From: Glossina fuscipes
Taxonomy: Eukaryota; Arthropoda; Insecta; Diptera; Glossinidae
Length of the DNA stretch: 64,000 nt
Direction: 5' to 3'
Assembly: GCF_014805625.2 (NCBI RefSeq)
Contig: NW_023998426.1
Location: forward strand, 2,273,839-2,337,838
Shown here: in pieces, positions 36,201 to 48,442 of the stretch
Position numbering within the stretch: position 1 is the stretch's first letter
Layout: each line of letters begins with the position of its first letter
Translations under genes and position numbers: made by a program
Notes under the pieces: generated by a model
What the model was told of the DNA's origin: nothing
Databases searched by the model: none
Seen by the model: only the letters and a program-made list of their open reading frames with translations

Positions 36201-38992
36201 TGACACGTTTCTACTTTCACGTGACAAGGTCAAACGCCTTCTTAACAAAAGCTTGCGTTGACATCTTTAAACGTTCGTTCCCTAGCAACAATCATTCGTC
36301 CCCTGTCAACAAATTCGTTAACCAATCATTCGCTGTGTCGGTAAATGGAACACTAACAAGCTCTGTCTCTACTTCTATCTTTATTTGCATTTGTGTCTTT
36401 CTTCTCACTTTTGTTTCCAACTCAGTATCTCTTCGTTATACCCTACACCATTCTCAATATGAGTGTGTATTAAGATTGGGGATGTGTACAACGTATAGAA
36501 GTACTTGAGATAGACCCACATTTTTTTATGTCGTTTATTGTGCCCATTTAAACTTGTCCATCTGCACCGACATGTTTTGCCCCAATCAAGAGACCACTTT
36601 TCCGATTACTTCTCATAGAAAGCCTTGTTTTGAAAGGATTAGAAAGAATTTGACGATAAGTAGATTCAACATATCAAAAAGTGGCTTAGTAATACCACAT
36701 CCCGTCATTATAAATAGACGCGAAAGATTTAGATGAGATGAGAGCAATGTTTTAAGCTTACTTTAGACCAAGTCTGTTGACTTTTTGGGTACTCTTCAAT
36801 ATTAGATCTTTCGTGGAAAGTATGTCTTTGGTGTATTTTCACGAAAATGAAGGAATCATTGTATGTGAAGCTTATTAAAGGGCCGTTAGCACCCCTGCGC
36901 AGAGACTTGCTATTCAACCCACATGTAGCTACACATACATCCATTGGACCATAATTTTTTTATAAATTTTGAAGTTTTTTAATTTTATAAAATTCTCGAC
37001 TTTTTAGCAAATGTTTATCTACGCATTGTAGTAGACAAAGTGCTGTAGGATATGTAAAAGTCGACCTGGCCCATTTATAATGCTTTTACCTGCTTACCTT
37101 TACATCTTAATGATTATGACTTCTTTGGGAAAAAAGCGTTTGACTGAATGACTAATAAAATACATTACCATTATTTAAATGGAACCGAACATACCCTCGC
37201 AAGCAGATACATATTTAAACTGACATCTATTATAATATTGAATTTCAGGTAAAGAAATGTTATGAGCCCAAAGTGTGTTGCGGTATCCCGTCCACTATGT
37301 TAACTGAAGATGGCTACGTTTTAAAAACCCCACCCAGTCCTTTTACTTATCCAGCTCCATCTCCATTTAAGCCAACTACTCCAGTGAATAATCAGTATCT
37401 ACCTCCTGGAAGGCCTACTCCCTCTACACCCGCTGATCAATCACAACCTATTGTACCTATAACAACTTCAAGACAACCGCAACCGACCCCTGCTGATAGA
37501 CAAACTCAATCTACCCGAACACAAACGCAAACCACGAGGCAGGATAGACCTACCGCTAAACCTCAAAGCAGTACAAGAGCAACGACGACTAAGCCTCTGC
37601 CTAGCATTACAAGAACGTCAATATCATCAACGAGTCCACCAAAGTATTTGCCTCCTTCGTATAGTCCTCAACAGAGAGGCAATGATATAAATGAACGCGA
37701 TCGCGACATTCAGTCGACAAATCAAGATAAAGTCGTTTTACGCGGTGAAGATCAATTATCGCCTCAAATATTTCCAACAAATAAATTCGGTGATCAATTC
37801 GGTGGAGCAACTCCGGCGGTTAAATGCGCTTCCGCTTTGGTGTGCACTGCCGAGAATTATTGCAACTCAATCGGCGTTATTAGCGAAACGCCCGTAGAAA
37901 TTTCATCTTTCCGTGTGCCCCTTACTGACTGCCTTATTGAAGGGACCGGAGCTGCTGGAAAATGTTGCCGGGATCCTAACTATGTCGATCCGTGGCCGGT
38001 GAATTTGGCTGGTGTATGCGCTCAAAGAAACACGGTAAGGGATATGCCAGAGAAAATATATATGTTATAAATAGATCAAATAATATGCTATATACGTTAT
38101 TTAGAATACAAAGCCCAGAGGAGTTAGGGATATTGACGCAAGCTTTGCGGAGATAGGTTGGCAGGCGATGATTTTAAAGGAATCAACAAAGATGCTTTTA
38201 TGCGGTGGTGCCATCATTGGTGATGCAGTTGTCTTGACCACAGCATCTTGCGTTCGCAAGTAAGTCATTAATATCTGATTGAGTGGCAATCAAGTTGCAA
38301 AACTCCAATCAATTATTAGTATATATGTAAAAATGTACACGTAAGTTCTGTTTTATTTTACCAGTGAGGCAGTAAATGACGTTCGCGTCAAGGCAGGCGA
38401 ATGGGAGTTGGGAAGCACCAATGAGCCTTTACCCTTTCAATTGGTCGCGGTGAAAGCAATAGAAATCCATCCCAATTATGATGCTAATAGTGGATCCAAT
38501 GATATGGCTGTGGTGCATCTATCAGAGCGTTTACAATTCGCTACACACATTCAACCTATATGCATTAGCGACAAAGATCCCAGTTCTTCTGAAACTTGCA
38601 TTACAACAGGATGGGGAAAGCAAGCCTTGAGCAGTAAGAGTATTAACGTTTGCTTTAAGAAAATATTTTTTTTCTTAACCTTTTTTTTTTTTTCGTACCC
38701 AGTCCACGAAGAAGGCGCAGTCATGCATGTAACCATCACGAATCCAGTGTCACGTAGTGAATGCGGGGCGGACGAAAGCGCGGTTTGCAGCACCACCAAA
38801 TTTGACTCTTGCCAATTTGATGCTGGTAGCGCTCTGGCATGCGGAACCGGTTCTAACGTTCAACTGAAAGGCATCTATGGAATTGAAAATGCTTGCGGAG
38901 AAGGACAAGCGGTACGATTCATTAAACCCGACGTAGCTTGGGTGAATAAACAATTCATGGAGAGAAGTAAACCGCTCTTGCTGCGATCTTAA
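18216..38992 (+). CDS. scaf: Scarface-like secreted clip-domain serine protease homologue, 3' part (5 exons)
   Basis: Exons read from splice sites: 18216-18395, 37249-38034, 38105-38259, 38365-38633, 38703-38992 (stop TAA); phases agree at every join, giving 559 visible residues. The first exon opens with CEPEVNVCC, the tail of a clip-like cysteine module whose start lies upstream, so the 5' end is missing. A Pro/Thr linker follows, then a second module ending CYEPKVCC, a second long Pro/Thr/Gln-rich linker, and a third module ending GKCCRDPNYVDPWP. The C-terminus is a trypsin fold without a catalytic triad: the His motif reads TTASCV instead of TAAHC, and the Ser motif reads CQFDAGSALAC instead of CxGDSGGPLxC, while the Asp motif DMAVVHL is kept. 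In Drosophila, scarface is an inactive secreted homologue acting in JNK-linked epithelial morphogenesis. The family call is firm; orthology rests on domain layout and memory. The signal peptide is not in view. It is tail-to-tail with Gmer. Confidence 0.82.
18593..18830 (+). repeat. Tandem duplication of about 120 bp in the scarface intron
   Basis: Unit 1 (ACTACGAAACGACTAACTTT..TTAGGGTAAG..CAACCTTTGGTGATCGG) and unit 2 (ACTGCGAAACGCCTCACTTT..TTAGGGTAGG..CGACCTTTCGTGATCAG) lie head to tail, starting about 200 bp downstream of the exon. Confidence 0.65.
21100..21640 (-). mobile_element. Mariner deletion derivative, copy 1
   Basis: On the minus strand, an N-terminal part (FHFKKSTAEVHQTPSETYGA, then frame-shifted WFQRLKSSD, matching WFQRFKSGD) runs directly into a C-terminal part (HSPGIVPPDCHLFKMVQHA, then EEVRKWVGGWIA, matching EEVKKWVDEWIA). 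The catalytic middle is missing. It lies in the scarface intron in antisense orientation and shares its junction with the copy at 52310. Confidence 0.72.
22958..23105. repeat. Inverted repeat with 17-bp perfect arms
   Basis: TAAATTTACGATTGTTT at 22958-22974 and its exact complement at 23089-23105, enclosing 114 bp of AT-rich sequence. It could be a small MITE or a hairpin. Confidence 0.7.
23390..24110 (+). repeat. Two adjacent family A repeats
   Basis: First copy 23390-23700 (CTTTCAACAGTGTTTTTTGT, AAATTTCATTAAAATATAAT, GAGGGACAGACATGCTTAAA). Second copy 23760-24020 (GTTCAACAATGTTTTTGCTT, GACAAGCTTAGATTGATGCA). Both in the plus order. Confidence 0.5.
24300..24810 (+). repeat. Family B interspersed repeat, long copy
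   Basis: GGTAGGCGTGGCCGATTTTT, GAGTAATGAGCAAAAAATC, TTTTTGCCAAACTTGAAGG, GGACAGACGGACATGCTGAA, ATCGATTCAGAATTTGATGC. The 113-codon open frame across it is a by-product of the repeat. Confidence 0.65.
26741..26962. repeat. Microsatellite cluster (TA, AC, GAA-like)
   Basis: (TA)n at about 26741-26764, AC runs at about 26784-26800 and 26929-26962, and a GAAGAA-rich stretch between. The minus-strand open frames rich in Cys-Val and Ile-Tyr are only translations of these repeats. Confidence 0.88.
28480..28510 (-). other. G-quadruplex candidate
   Basis: The plus strand has C runs of 7, 5, 6 and 4 separated by 1, 7 and 1 nt, so the minus strand has four G-tracts with short loops. It is isolated in AT-rich intron sequence. 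Confidence 0.75.
29585..30230 (-). repeat. Family B repeat and an adjoining B-like partial copy
   Basis: 29585-29950: AATTCTGAATCGATTTAAGC, TGTCTGTCTATCCGTCTGCG, TTCAAATTTAGC, TTTTTTGCTCATTATTCATA, GACCACGCCCAC, the complement of family B. 30000-30230 repeats the CCATAAAGTATATAAATTCT..GCCGTCTGTCCGTCTGTCC part. Confidence 0.6.
30790..31460 (-). repeat. Two family A repeats in series
   Basis: First copy about 30790-31000 (GGCCTTGAGACAGACTCTC, TTGCACCGATCG). Second copy about 31070-31460 (AAAAGGGCTTAAGATAGAAT, CGTCCGTCTGTCCTTCTG, GAGATATTTTGATAAAATTT, GACCCAAGGCTATTGAAAAC). Both in minus order. Confidence 0.55.
33440..33790 (+). repeat. Family A interspersed repeat, best full copy
   Basis: Order: AAAATAAGATGTTATATGAA, GAATAATTTTCAACAGCAC, TTTGGCCCAAAAGATG, AAATTTCATTAAAAAATTGC, GTCGGACAGACGGACAGAC, AAGCTTAAATCGTTTCAG, GATTCTGAATCAATCG, GTCTATCTCAAG, ACAACCGCACAAAC, and an end at GTGGTGTAGAGCATAAAA. 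It serves as the reference for the other copies. Confidence 0.65.
34690..34970 (-). repeat. Family A interspersed repeat
   Basis: TGAATCGATTCAAGTTTGTC, TCTGCCTGTCTGTGTC, GAGATATTTTGATGAAATTA, GGCTCAAGCGCGAATACTAT, GAAAAGTCGTTATATGAAG: the complement of family A. Confidence 0.55.
35387..35413. other. Perfect hairpin, 11-bp stem and 5-nt loop
   Basis: TTACATACGCA, loop TCATT, then TGCGTATGTAA. Confidence 0.85.
35957..36105 (+). repeat. tRNA-like (SINE-like) repeat copy
   Basis: GTGGCCGTAGCCTAGCAGGT resembles a pol III A box region, and GGGATTTGAATCC resembles a B box (GGTTCGAATCC). It then runs through GGTTCTTACCTACTCGGCTG. Matching order is seen at 57833 and 58268. The spacing between the boxes is too long for a tRNA gene. 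Confidence 0.5.
36430..36730 (-). repeat. Family A interspersed repeat, degenerate
   Basis: TATACCCTACACCATTCTCA, AGTACTTGAGATAGACCCAC, AACTTGTCCATCTGCACCG: the complement of family A. It lies about 500 bp before a scarface exon. Confidence 0.5.
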
Positions 38993-39506
38993 GTTTAACA
39001 TTAATCCTAACTATTTTTGCGCATACAATATCACATCATTCGAAAGTGGGTTAAAAAAAAAAAAGAAGAAAAAACCTGCTGAGAATTCCTTTTGCATCTA
39101 TAAAATTAGAGCTGTTGGAAAATAAGGCAAACAATCCGCATCAATTCCTTTCCTGCTGCTGCAGTTTCTCCTCAAGTTCTAGTAGGTCCGCATTTGACTT
39201 CTAACTTAAATAATTCCTTTGAAATTCTCAGGGCTTTTTTGTACATTTCCACATTTATCATAATACACTAAACATCTACTTCTTGCTATAGTGGAAGATA
39301 TACAAAAGGCGACTTGAATTTATATACGCGTCAAATTTTTCCCTACCGCTTTCTTTTTATCTTTATTCGCATCTCATAAATCTGTACTATATATATATTT
39401 ATATATATATATAGACAGACGTGAATTTTTTATGAAAGAAAACAAAAAAAAAAAACGTTCTTAATGTTAAGCGGATGATGATTTTAATCAATCCAACTTA
39501 AGCGAT

Positions 39507-39512
39507 TTTATT
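39507..39512 (-). terminator. Candidate polyadenylation signal for Gmer
   Basis: AATAAA on the minus strand, 327 nt past the Gmer stop codon. It lies in the 846-bp gap between the two convergent stop codons, so the 3' UTRs of Gmer and the scarface-like gene may overlap. I saw no AATAAA for the plus-strand gene in this gap. Confidence 0.4.
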
Positions 39513-39838
39513 TGAGATTATTTTTTCTTTGATTTTTTTAACGATTTCTCACCTATACCTGTACGCATTTTCTGTTATCTAATTACGAAAAAAGAAAAAA
39601 AAAAAAACAAAAAAATACTATTAAGATAATTTATATTCTTATGCAAATTGTTGTAAAAATACTTATCTTTCTAAATTAAGTATTTAATTTAATTTTTTTT
39701 TTTTTTAATAAGAAAGAAATATACATAAAATATGATTTTTCAAATCGTTGTTGTGCGCTGATGGCAAAATACGCCATATGGACTTAGTTTTAAAGGTTGT
39801 GTTGTGTTATTCCTTCTTTTCCTTAATAATTTTCTTTA

Positions 39839-41415
<1,577 letters not shown>

Positions 41416-42691
41416 TCTGTCGATCTGTGATGTCTTTCTACGAATCGTCTGTTGAATAAAGTTGCTTTAATGTAAAATTAGATATTTTCACATTTCCATC
41501 CCAAATTTATAAACAATTTAAATATTTGCAGTAAGCCACTTGGTTTATTAGAGGCAAAACGTTTTAATTTTTTTTTAATTAAATATAAACAAAACTCATG
41601 TGGTTCATCTTTTTAACAAACACCAATTCTTTGACGTATTTGCAAAAAATAAGCAACGTATTTATCCGATATAATATCCAGATCAGCTGTTTTATGATAA
41701 ATAGTAAAATTAAAACAACTATATCCCTAACTTTTACTAGCATATTAAAACAAGAGAAGTTATCACATAAATGAACGACAAACAGCGGCCAAACAACGAA
41801 AGCTAAATATTAGCTAATATTTGCTATATTTGTGATCACAGTCCAGATAGCATAATAAAGACAAAAATATGTATTAGGCCTGAAAAAACACCTATGCGTA
41901 ATTCCAGGTTTCTAGCTAATATGTGCTAAGCACATTACGCAGTCGCATTATGGGAAAAAATTGAAAAATCCATGTAAATTATTATTATTATTATTTTAAT
42001 TTTAGACTAATGAATTGAATTCTTAGACTAAAAAAAGACATTAAAAAGAACCAAATGCTTTGAGAAGAAAGCAAAATAAGCGTAGACAACAATTATACGA
42101 AAAACAGTAACAAAATTGGTGTAAAAGCTAATTAATTATTACTATTATTAATTTAGCTAGAGAACTAATTCTAAGACTAAAGTCTTAAGGCACAGTTGCG
42201 AAGGCCAAATTTTTCATAACCATCGGTTTTTCATTCAGTGAATACTCAAGAAGAAGAAAATATTATATTTTTGAGTTCTTTACATTAAACATTATTCCGG
42301 CAAAAGGCAATAATACCTTTGAAATGCATATATCAGTGAATAACGGCAACATTATGTCATCATTAAGACGTAAAAGAGATTGGAATGAAATGATGGGAGT
42401 TTTTACGAAAAAAAATTATTGGTTGCGTTTATAATTTTTAAAATGCCTAAACAATATGAAAGTTATTGAGATATAATTACATCATATTTGAAAAAGTGAC
42501 TTTGCTTTGTTGCGTCTCATGGTAATATATCGCGAAACCAGTGAATTTGTGAACGAATAAAACTGCTGGAATTTGTGATTACATTGCGTATCTCAAAGGA
42601 AAACAAACTCATTAAGATCATCGCTTCAAGGATATCTGAATGAATGTGATTGTAACGGCGTGAACATAACGTAAAAAAGAAAAAAATTATA
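41416..42691. promoter_or_regulatory. Shared 5' intergenic region between Gmer (-) and the kinesin gene (+)
   Basis: The two start codons are 1,276 bp apart in head-to-head orientation, so both promoters and 5' UTRs should lie here. The stretch is AT-rich and shows no coding potential. A loose duplication is visible: an ATT-rich run followed by a TTAGACTAA/CTAAGACTAA motif occurs near 41970-42030 and again near 42128-42185. No TATA box or initiator can be assigned with confidence. Confidence 0.5.
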
Positions 42692-45600
42692 ATGTCTTCC
42701 TCTATAAAAGTAGCCGTACGTGTACGGCCCTTTAATACGCGGTAAGTTATTCAAAAGCGAAAATAACTTTAGTAAAATCTTATTTTCCACGTTATTGTTA
42801 TTGTTTGATGAGTGAAGGGGAAATTTGATTCGTTCCGAGTGTAAAAGTTAACTTGATGACATTTCATAAAGTGATCGCAACATAATGAAAAAAAAAAAAA
42901 AACAACAAAGTTTGCAATAGTGCTAATGACTCAACAATTACTTGCAACATAATCTTTGTTGCAGCATAGACATTCTTAAACTTTTATGAGAAATGAAATA
43001 AATAAAAATTGCCCTAATTCAAACCCTCTTCAAACTTTTCGATTATTGCGCGTTTAGAATTTTTCGGAATTTTAAGGCTTCTAGTAGCGATTAACTTAAG
43101 ATTCTATTAAATGTCCCCGTTTTTTATATTTGCATTACAGAGAAAAAGATATGCAGACTCAGTGCATTGTTGAAATGGACGGCAAGAAAACGCGTATTTT
43201 GAGACCAAAACAACAATGTGTACGCGATGCAGGTAGGGAGAATCACCACGATTTTACCTTTGACTATTCATATTGGTCTTTCAATGAGAATAGCAGTCAG
43301 TTTGCGACCCAAGAGCAAGTTTATAATGATCTGGGAACCGATGTTGTCGAATGTGCTTTCCAAGGTACTGTCAATGCTCTTATCTTGCGAAGAGCTGGTA
43401 TATACGCTTTGAAATATTTTTCAGGGTACAATGCTTGCGTGTTTGCTTACGGTCAAACAGGTTCCGGCAAAACGTTCACTATGATGGGTACACTCGAAAA
43501 TCCAGGTCTTATACCGAAAATATGTCAAGAGATGTTTGCACGTATGCGCGTGGGTCAGGAATCGGGTACGGGATACAAGACTCAAGCCAGTTACTTGGAA
43601 ATTTACAATGAGAGGGTAAAGGATCTCCTAGGTGCTCAGGCTGTTGGTCACGGTCTAAGAGTCCGCGAGCATCGCTCGTTGGGCCCTTACGTAGAGAATT
43701 TGTCGCAACATTCTGTGGCAAATTTTGACGAAATACAAGTAAGTGTGCACTCACGATATAACTGTTCGATAAAAGTGGAAAAAAACTCTTTCTCTAGGAA
43801 TGTATTACTCGTGGCAATATCCAGCGGACAACTGCTAGCACAAATATGAACGATACCAGTAGTCGAAGTCATGCAATCTTCACCATAACGTTTGTTCAAG
43901 CAGTTTTTATGAATGACATGCCAAGTGAAACAGTATCGAAAATCCATTTGGTAGATTTAGCAGGAAGGTAAAATAATAAAATATTTCTGTATGGGAATTT
44001 TTACTAAGCAATTCCTTATTCAGCGAGAGAGCGAATGCCACCGGGGCGACAGGTCAGCGTTTAAAAGAAGGAGCACACATTAACAAGTCGCTTGTAACTC
44101 TCGGTAGTGTCATATCAGCTTTAGCGGAGCAAACTAATTTCACTAATTCAAATCAAAATAATAGCGGCAACGTCATCTCAAAACGTGTGCTTTATATACC
44201 ATATCGCGACTCTATACTGACATGGTTATTAAAAGACAGTTTAGGAGGCAATAGCAAAACTATTATGATTGCTGCTTTATCCCCAGCTGACTGCAATTAC
44301 AGTGAAACTTTAAGTACGTTGCGCTACGCCAATCGCGCTAAAAATATTATCAATAAACCTACAATTAATGAAGATGCTAACGTTAAACTTATACGCGAAC
44401 TGAGAGAAGAAATTGCTAAACTTAAATCCATGTTAAATGGAGATGTCGTAAGTTGTTGGAAAAATAGCGTTTTACGTTGACTTTAAATTGTTTTTTTCTT
44501 TTGCTTACAGCGTGCTTTTCAACCATCTTCGAAAATGTTGGAAGATCTTCATAAAAAAGAGGCACAAGAAAAGGTACTTACTGAAGAATGGACTGAAAAG
44601 TGGAAAGAAGCACAATTAATTCTACAAGAACAAAAAAGTCTCGGTCTCCGGAAGTCCGGTGTAGGCGTAGTCTTGGATTCCGAAATGCCGCATTTGATTG
44701 GCATCCACAATGATATCACCACGGGCGTTACGCTTTACAGCCTTAAGGAGGGCGAAACATTTATAGGAAGTGAATGCACAAGGACTCCACCTGATATTGC
44801 CTTGAACGGCGACGGTATACGCCAACAACATTGCAGTATTGTATTGAGGGACGGTGTCTGCACGCTACACCCACGTCCTATGGCCCAATGCTGGTTAAAT
44901 GCGCATTTGATTGAAGAGCCCGTAACTATTTCTCAAGGTGACATCATATTGTTGGGCCGCACAAACATATTCCGCTTTAATAACCCAGCTGAGGCAGCTA
45001 AAATGCGTAGGGAGTGTAGCCGTTCGCAATTGGACATGTCTCGTCTGTCCTTAATTACGTCCTCTCGTGAGAATTTGCTTAGCTCGAGTTTTTATTCCGA
45101 AGAAGACAATATGAATAATTGCATAGTATCACCTCTGAAGCCTTATGAAAAACAATACCATCCCACAAAGCCAGTGACTCGGGACGATCCTGAAATGCAG
45201 GATGAAAATCGTAAAATTCTCGAAACAATTGAAAATGCCTTAAAACAATTAAATATTGTACGTCGTTATTTAGTTAAAGTGATATAAGAAATTCATTAAT
45301 TATCGTTGTATTTTCAGGAACGAGTACAAATGCATGAACAATATAAAATCAAAGTACAAAAGCTTTCAAGTGAATTAAAACGCTTAGAATGTGAGGAAAA
45401 AAACGACTTTGAATATGTGCACTGTAAAGAAAATGAATTAATTGCACGCCGAGATATGTTGCTCTGGGAGAAGAATAATGAGAAAGTGCAGGTACGTCTT
45501 TGCCTATGTGATTTTTCCACCTCGATTTTTCTATAGATTGTAAAATTTATTCTAGATCGACATTTTATGCCGGCAAATATCGGCCTTGCAAATGCAATTA

Positions 45601-48442
45601 GATTCAAAGAAGCGAGACTTTTCTGAATATGTTGCTAAAGAGTTGCAAGAGCTACAAGATTGCGGTAAATTAGAAGAGGTAGAGTATCATTTAGCTTTAA
45701 TCCTTTATGTGCTGTTTGTACGGTTTTTATTTTTACAATTCAGATAGATGTAAAAATTGATGACTCGACAAACCGGATTGATGATATACTGCTTCAAGCT
45801 GCCGAATCACTTGACTCATATGCCTCGCAATTCATAAAAGATACTGTTAAAAAAATGGTTTGTATACACATATATCGAATTTATTTTTGCCTTATAATAT
45901 TATTTATTTTGTTTCGTTTATACTTTCGAAGAATGAAGAAATTCATTGCCTAGAAAAATATGTATCTGAAAAGGAACACCTTTTGAATGCCAGTACAAAA
46001 AAAATCGTACAACTCGATGATTCTCTCCTCCAAATAAAGGAAGAATTAAAGAATTTGCACGTAATCTATGAACAGAACGAATCTCAAAGATTAAATCTAA
46101 AAAGGGAAAGGTAAATTAACCTAAATCATCTGCATGAGGCTAATAGAAAAATTCACGAAGAAGAAAAGGAACAAATACTTCAAATAGCTTTTTTTTGAAG
46201 TTGATGCATTTTTGCAGCGATTTTCTGATCGGGTTTCAAATTGATTTATCGCATCTTTGGAAATCTTTCAAAATACGTATCTATGACTTATTTAATTTCT
46301 TTGACGAATGTGAAACCATAAAAAATTGTCGAAATTTCGGATGAACGTTAGAGCGGATAGTGACCGATGTAGTGAATACTGTGAACATACCCAAAGATAG
46401 AGTAACTCCACGCTGTACGTAGGGGTCCGGTAGTCATGAAGAAAAATAACAGGTTTTGCGGTCAAACCAAGTCATGGATTTTTCATGTTCATTTAATTTG
46501 ACAGTTGAAAGAGTGTTGTTGTGATAACATCCCCTTTGCTTGCTTTGACCATTGTGATTCGTTTGGGGATGAAAAATCGAGCACGGTTTGCTTTCGCAGC
46601 ACGCGAGCATATTTCAAGCAGTATCTAATCTATAGTTATTAAACAAATATATGGCATATTTCTTCTACTAAAAAAATTTGAAATATTCGCTTTATTTTTT
46701 TAGTAATCTCACCGAAAATCAATTGCCTCTAAAGTAAAGCTATATAAAGCTAACTTGTGCTAATGGTTTATTCAACATTTGCATATATCGCATAAGTAAG
46801 ACGAGACGGACAAAATTAAAATTCCCAGGCCTGCTCTCTGCCACTGTAATCAGTGCATGACTTTCAAGATTTTTCGTTGTAAGAAGAATATTGGACAGTG
46901 CCTTAACAGGTTCGGTTTATGTTCGGATGCCCAGTGGACATGCAATTTGATATGCTTTCATATAAAAAACGATAATTTAAAAACTTTAGTTCCACGGATG
47001 TTGATGGTTGATGATCAGTGAAATTTTCACTTAGCCTGTTATACAGATGTACGTCTGCAATATATTAAAATAATTTTTGAATGAAAAATTTTGAATACAG
47101 CTTAAAATTAAATGTAAATGCATCATCGAGCTTTCCCGTAACGTCTACGCCCTCTAGTAGTTATTCGACGTCTGAGGATGTGGATGATAATGATGATCTA
47201 TTGTCGGTTTCACTTTCCCGCCCTTTAAATAATACGAACAATACCCATAATATTGCCGCCGATCTCAACTTGGTTTGCTCGAACGTCTTGATGAGTGATA
47301 GTGGTGTTTGCCTCGATCAAGTCAAATCGACCCATAATAATGAGAAAGATTTTAGTGTCCAAGTTGCATTGGCTGATGATCAAAATGAGCAAGATGCGGC
47401 TTCATGTTCGTCATGTGAGATAAATCAAAATACAAATAACATAATTCGAGTGCATTGCCCAATGCAGAGTTTAAGACGCAAAATCGCTGCCCATAAAGCT
47501 TTGATTATGAAAAATCTCGAAGTAGATGTGGATAAAATGCAATTGGACATACAGAGCGCTGAATTGCAGGAACTTCAACGTCAGTGCATTCGAATGGAGA
47601 AGAAAATGCTTAACTCGGAAAGCAATAGCAACAATCATGAGTTCTGTTGCAACGAACAAGAAAGTTTAGAGGGACACATTAACGGCAGTATTTTCAAGGA
47701 GGCACAATGCTATGAGGAAGAACCCAATCGCGTCGCTACTCTTAGCGACCCCAGATCCGAAAGAGATTTTTGTAAGAAACATTCTCTGAATTAAAGAGAT
47801 ATATAAAATGATTAATGATTTAATCCATATTACAGCTAATGCAGATCATTTAATTACAATTCCCACGTTTGTAATGCGTGGAGCCGGAAAGCAAACACAC
47901 TACGAATATGAAGTTCGTATTGTTGTACCAGACGGAAAGCTTTGCATTTTGCGCCGCTACAGCCGGTTCCGGGAGTTACACATGAGCATGAAAAATTTAT
48001 ATGGAGCCAAGGTATGTGAACAGTTAAGATTATATTCAGTTTTCTTACTATTGCTATGCAAAGATTTTCATTCATTTCAAAGTATTCGTTACGCTGTTAG
48101 CGTAATAATAAGTAAACACTGAAATCAATTAGTTCTAGATGAACGGCTTTTCTCAGCACTTATAAGTCGCTAAGTATGTGTTTGATGTGTGCATTTCAGA
48201 TTGTCGCTTTGCCCTTTCCACGTCGAGAGTTGTTCTCTTCAAGCAGTGAATCGGTGGCAAAGCATAGACGACGTTTACTTGAATTGTATTTACGTCGCCT
48301 AATTGCAGTTTGCACTCGTATACCACAAAGCCCGATTTATGAGGGCGCCAGCGGACCAGGATTAACACGTATTACCTTATCTCGGTTGTCGCCTTTCTTC
48401 AAAAAGGGGATCTTCGAGAACGGAAAGTATGGGACGGGATAA
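42692..48442 (+). CDS. Klp98A: Kinesin-3 motor with FHA and PX domains (Klp98A / KIF16B type)
   Basis: Thirteen exons, all phases consistent: 42692-42741, 43141-43364, 43425-43738, 43798-43967, 44024-44447, 44511-45257, 45318-45491, 45556-45678, 45744-45857, 45932-46110, 47101-47771, 47836-48011, 48200-48442; 1,202 aa. The product is a plus-end microtubule motor that carries PI3P-positive endosomes. The motor opens with [15 protein letters not shown]; the P-loop GQTGSGKT is at 101-108, switch [11 protein letters not shown] at 212-221, switch II DLAGSERA at 249-256, and the motor ends near [10 protein letters not shown]. An FHA domain (GETFIGSE to GRTNIFRF) spans about 455-555, then coiled coil about 625-840, a Ser/Asn-rich stretch, and a C-terminal PX domain from about 1065 with the phosphoinositide-binding motif RRYSRF at 1103-1108. 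The PX domain separates this type from Unc-104 and KIF13 kinesins. Exon 10 and the intron after it are odd (see findings). Confidence 0.93.
43365..43424 (+). other. 60-nt in-frame, stop-free intron in the kinesin motor domain
   Basis: It runs from GTACTG to TTTTCAG between CAA-G and GG-TAC, restoring the universal kinesin sequence [14 protein letters not shown]. The intron is exactly 20 codons long and has no stop in the reading frame, so unspliced transcripts would still encode a full-length protein with 20 extra residues just before the P-loop. Confidence 0.85.
46111..46330 (+). pseudogene. Decayed coiled-coil coding segment of the kinesin gene, inside intron 10
   Basis: In the frame of exon 10, the donor GTAAAT supplies a TAA stop, but straight after it the frame stays open for 26 codons with helix-forming, heptad-like sequence ([20 protein letters not shown], then LQIAFF) before a TGA at an eight-T run. 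Skipping one T lets the frame continue as [15 protein letters not shown] to a further stop. It has the look of former exon sequence that has since collected a stop and a frameshift. The annotated mRNA splices past it. Confidence 0.5.

Larger units (their letters stand above)
18396..37248 (+). other. 18.85 kb intron of the scarface-like gene
   Basis: The donor GTAAGT follows the codons for NLE, and the acceptor TTTCAG precedes VKKCYEP; the join is in phase 0 and restores a clip-like cysteine module. I see no nested gene. The intron holds a tandem duplication, a mariner deletion derivative, several family A and B repeats, an inverted repeat, a C-rich G-quadruplex candidate, a tRNA-like repeat and microsatellites, each listed separately. 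Long unannotated parts (18831-21100, 21640-22950, 24810-26720, 26960-28470, 31650-33440) are AT-rich single-copy-looking DNA with short open frames that match nothing I recognise. Confidence 0.75.

Noticed and set aside
45241..45317. An early stop in the kinesin gene after [12 protein letters not shown]
   Set aside because: A GTACGT donor at 45258 and a TTTTCAG acceptor at 45317 restore the frame in phase 0.
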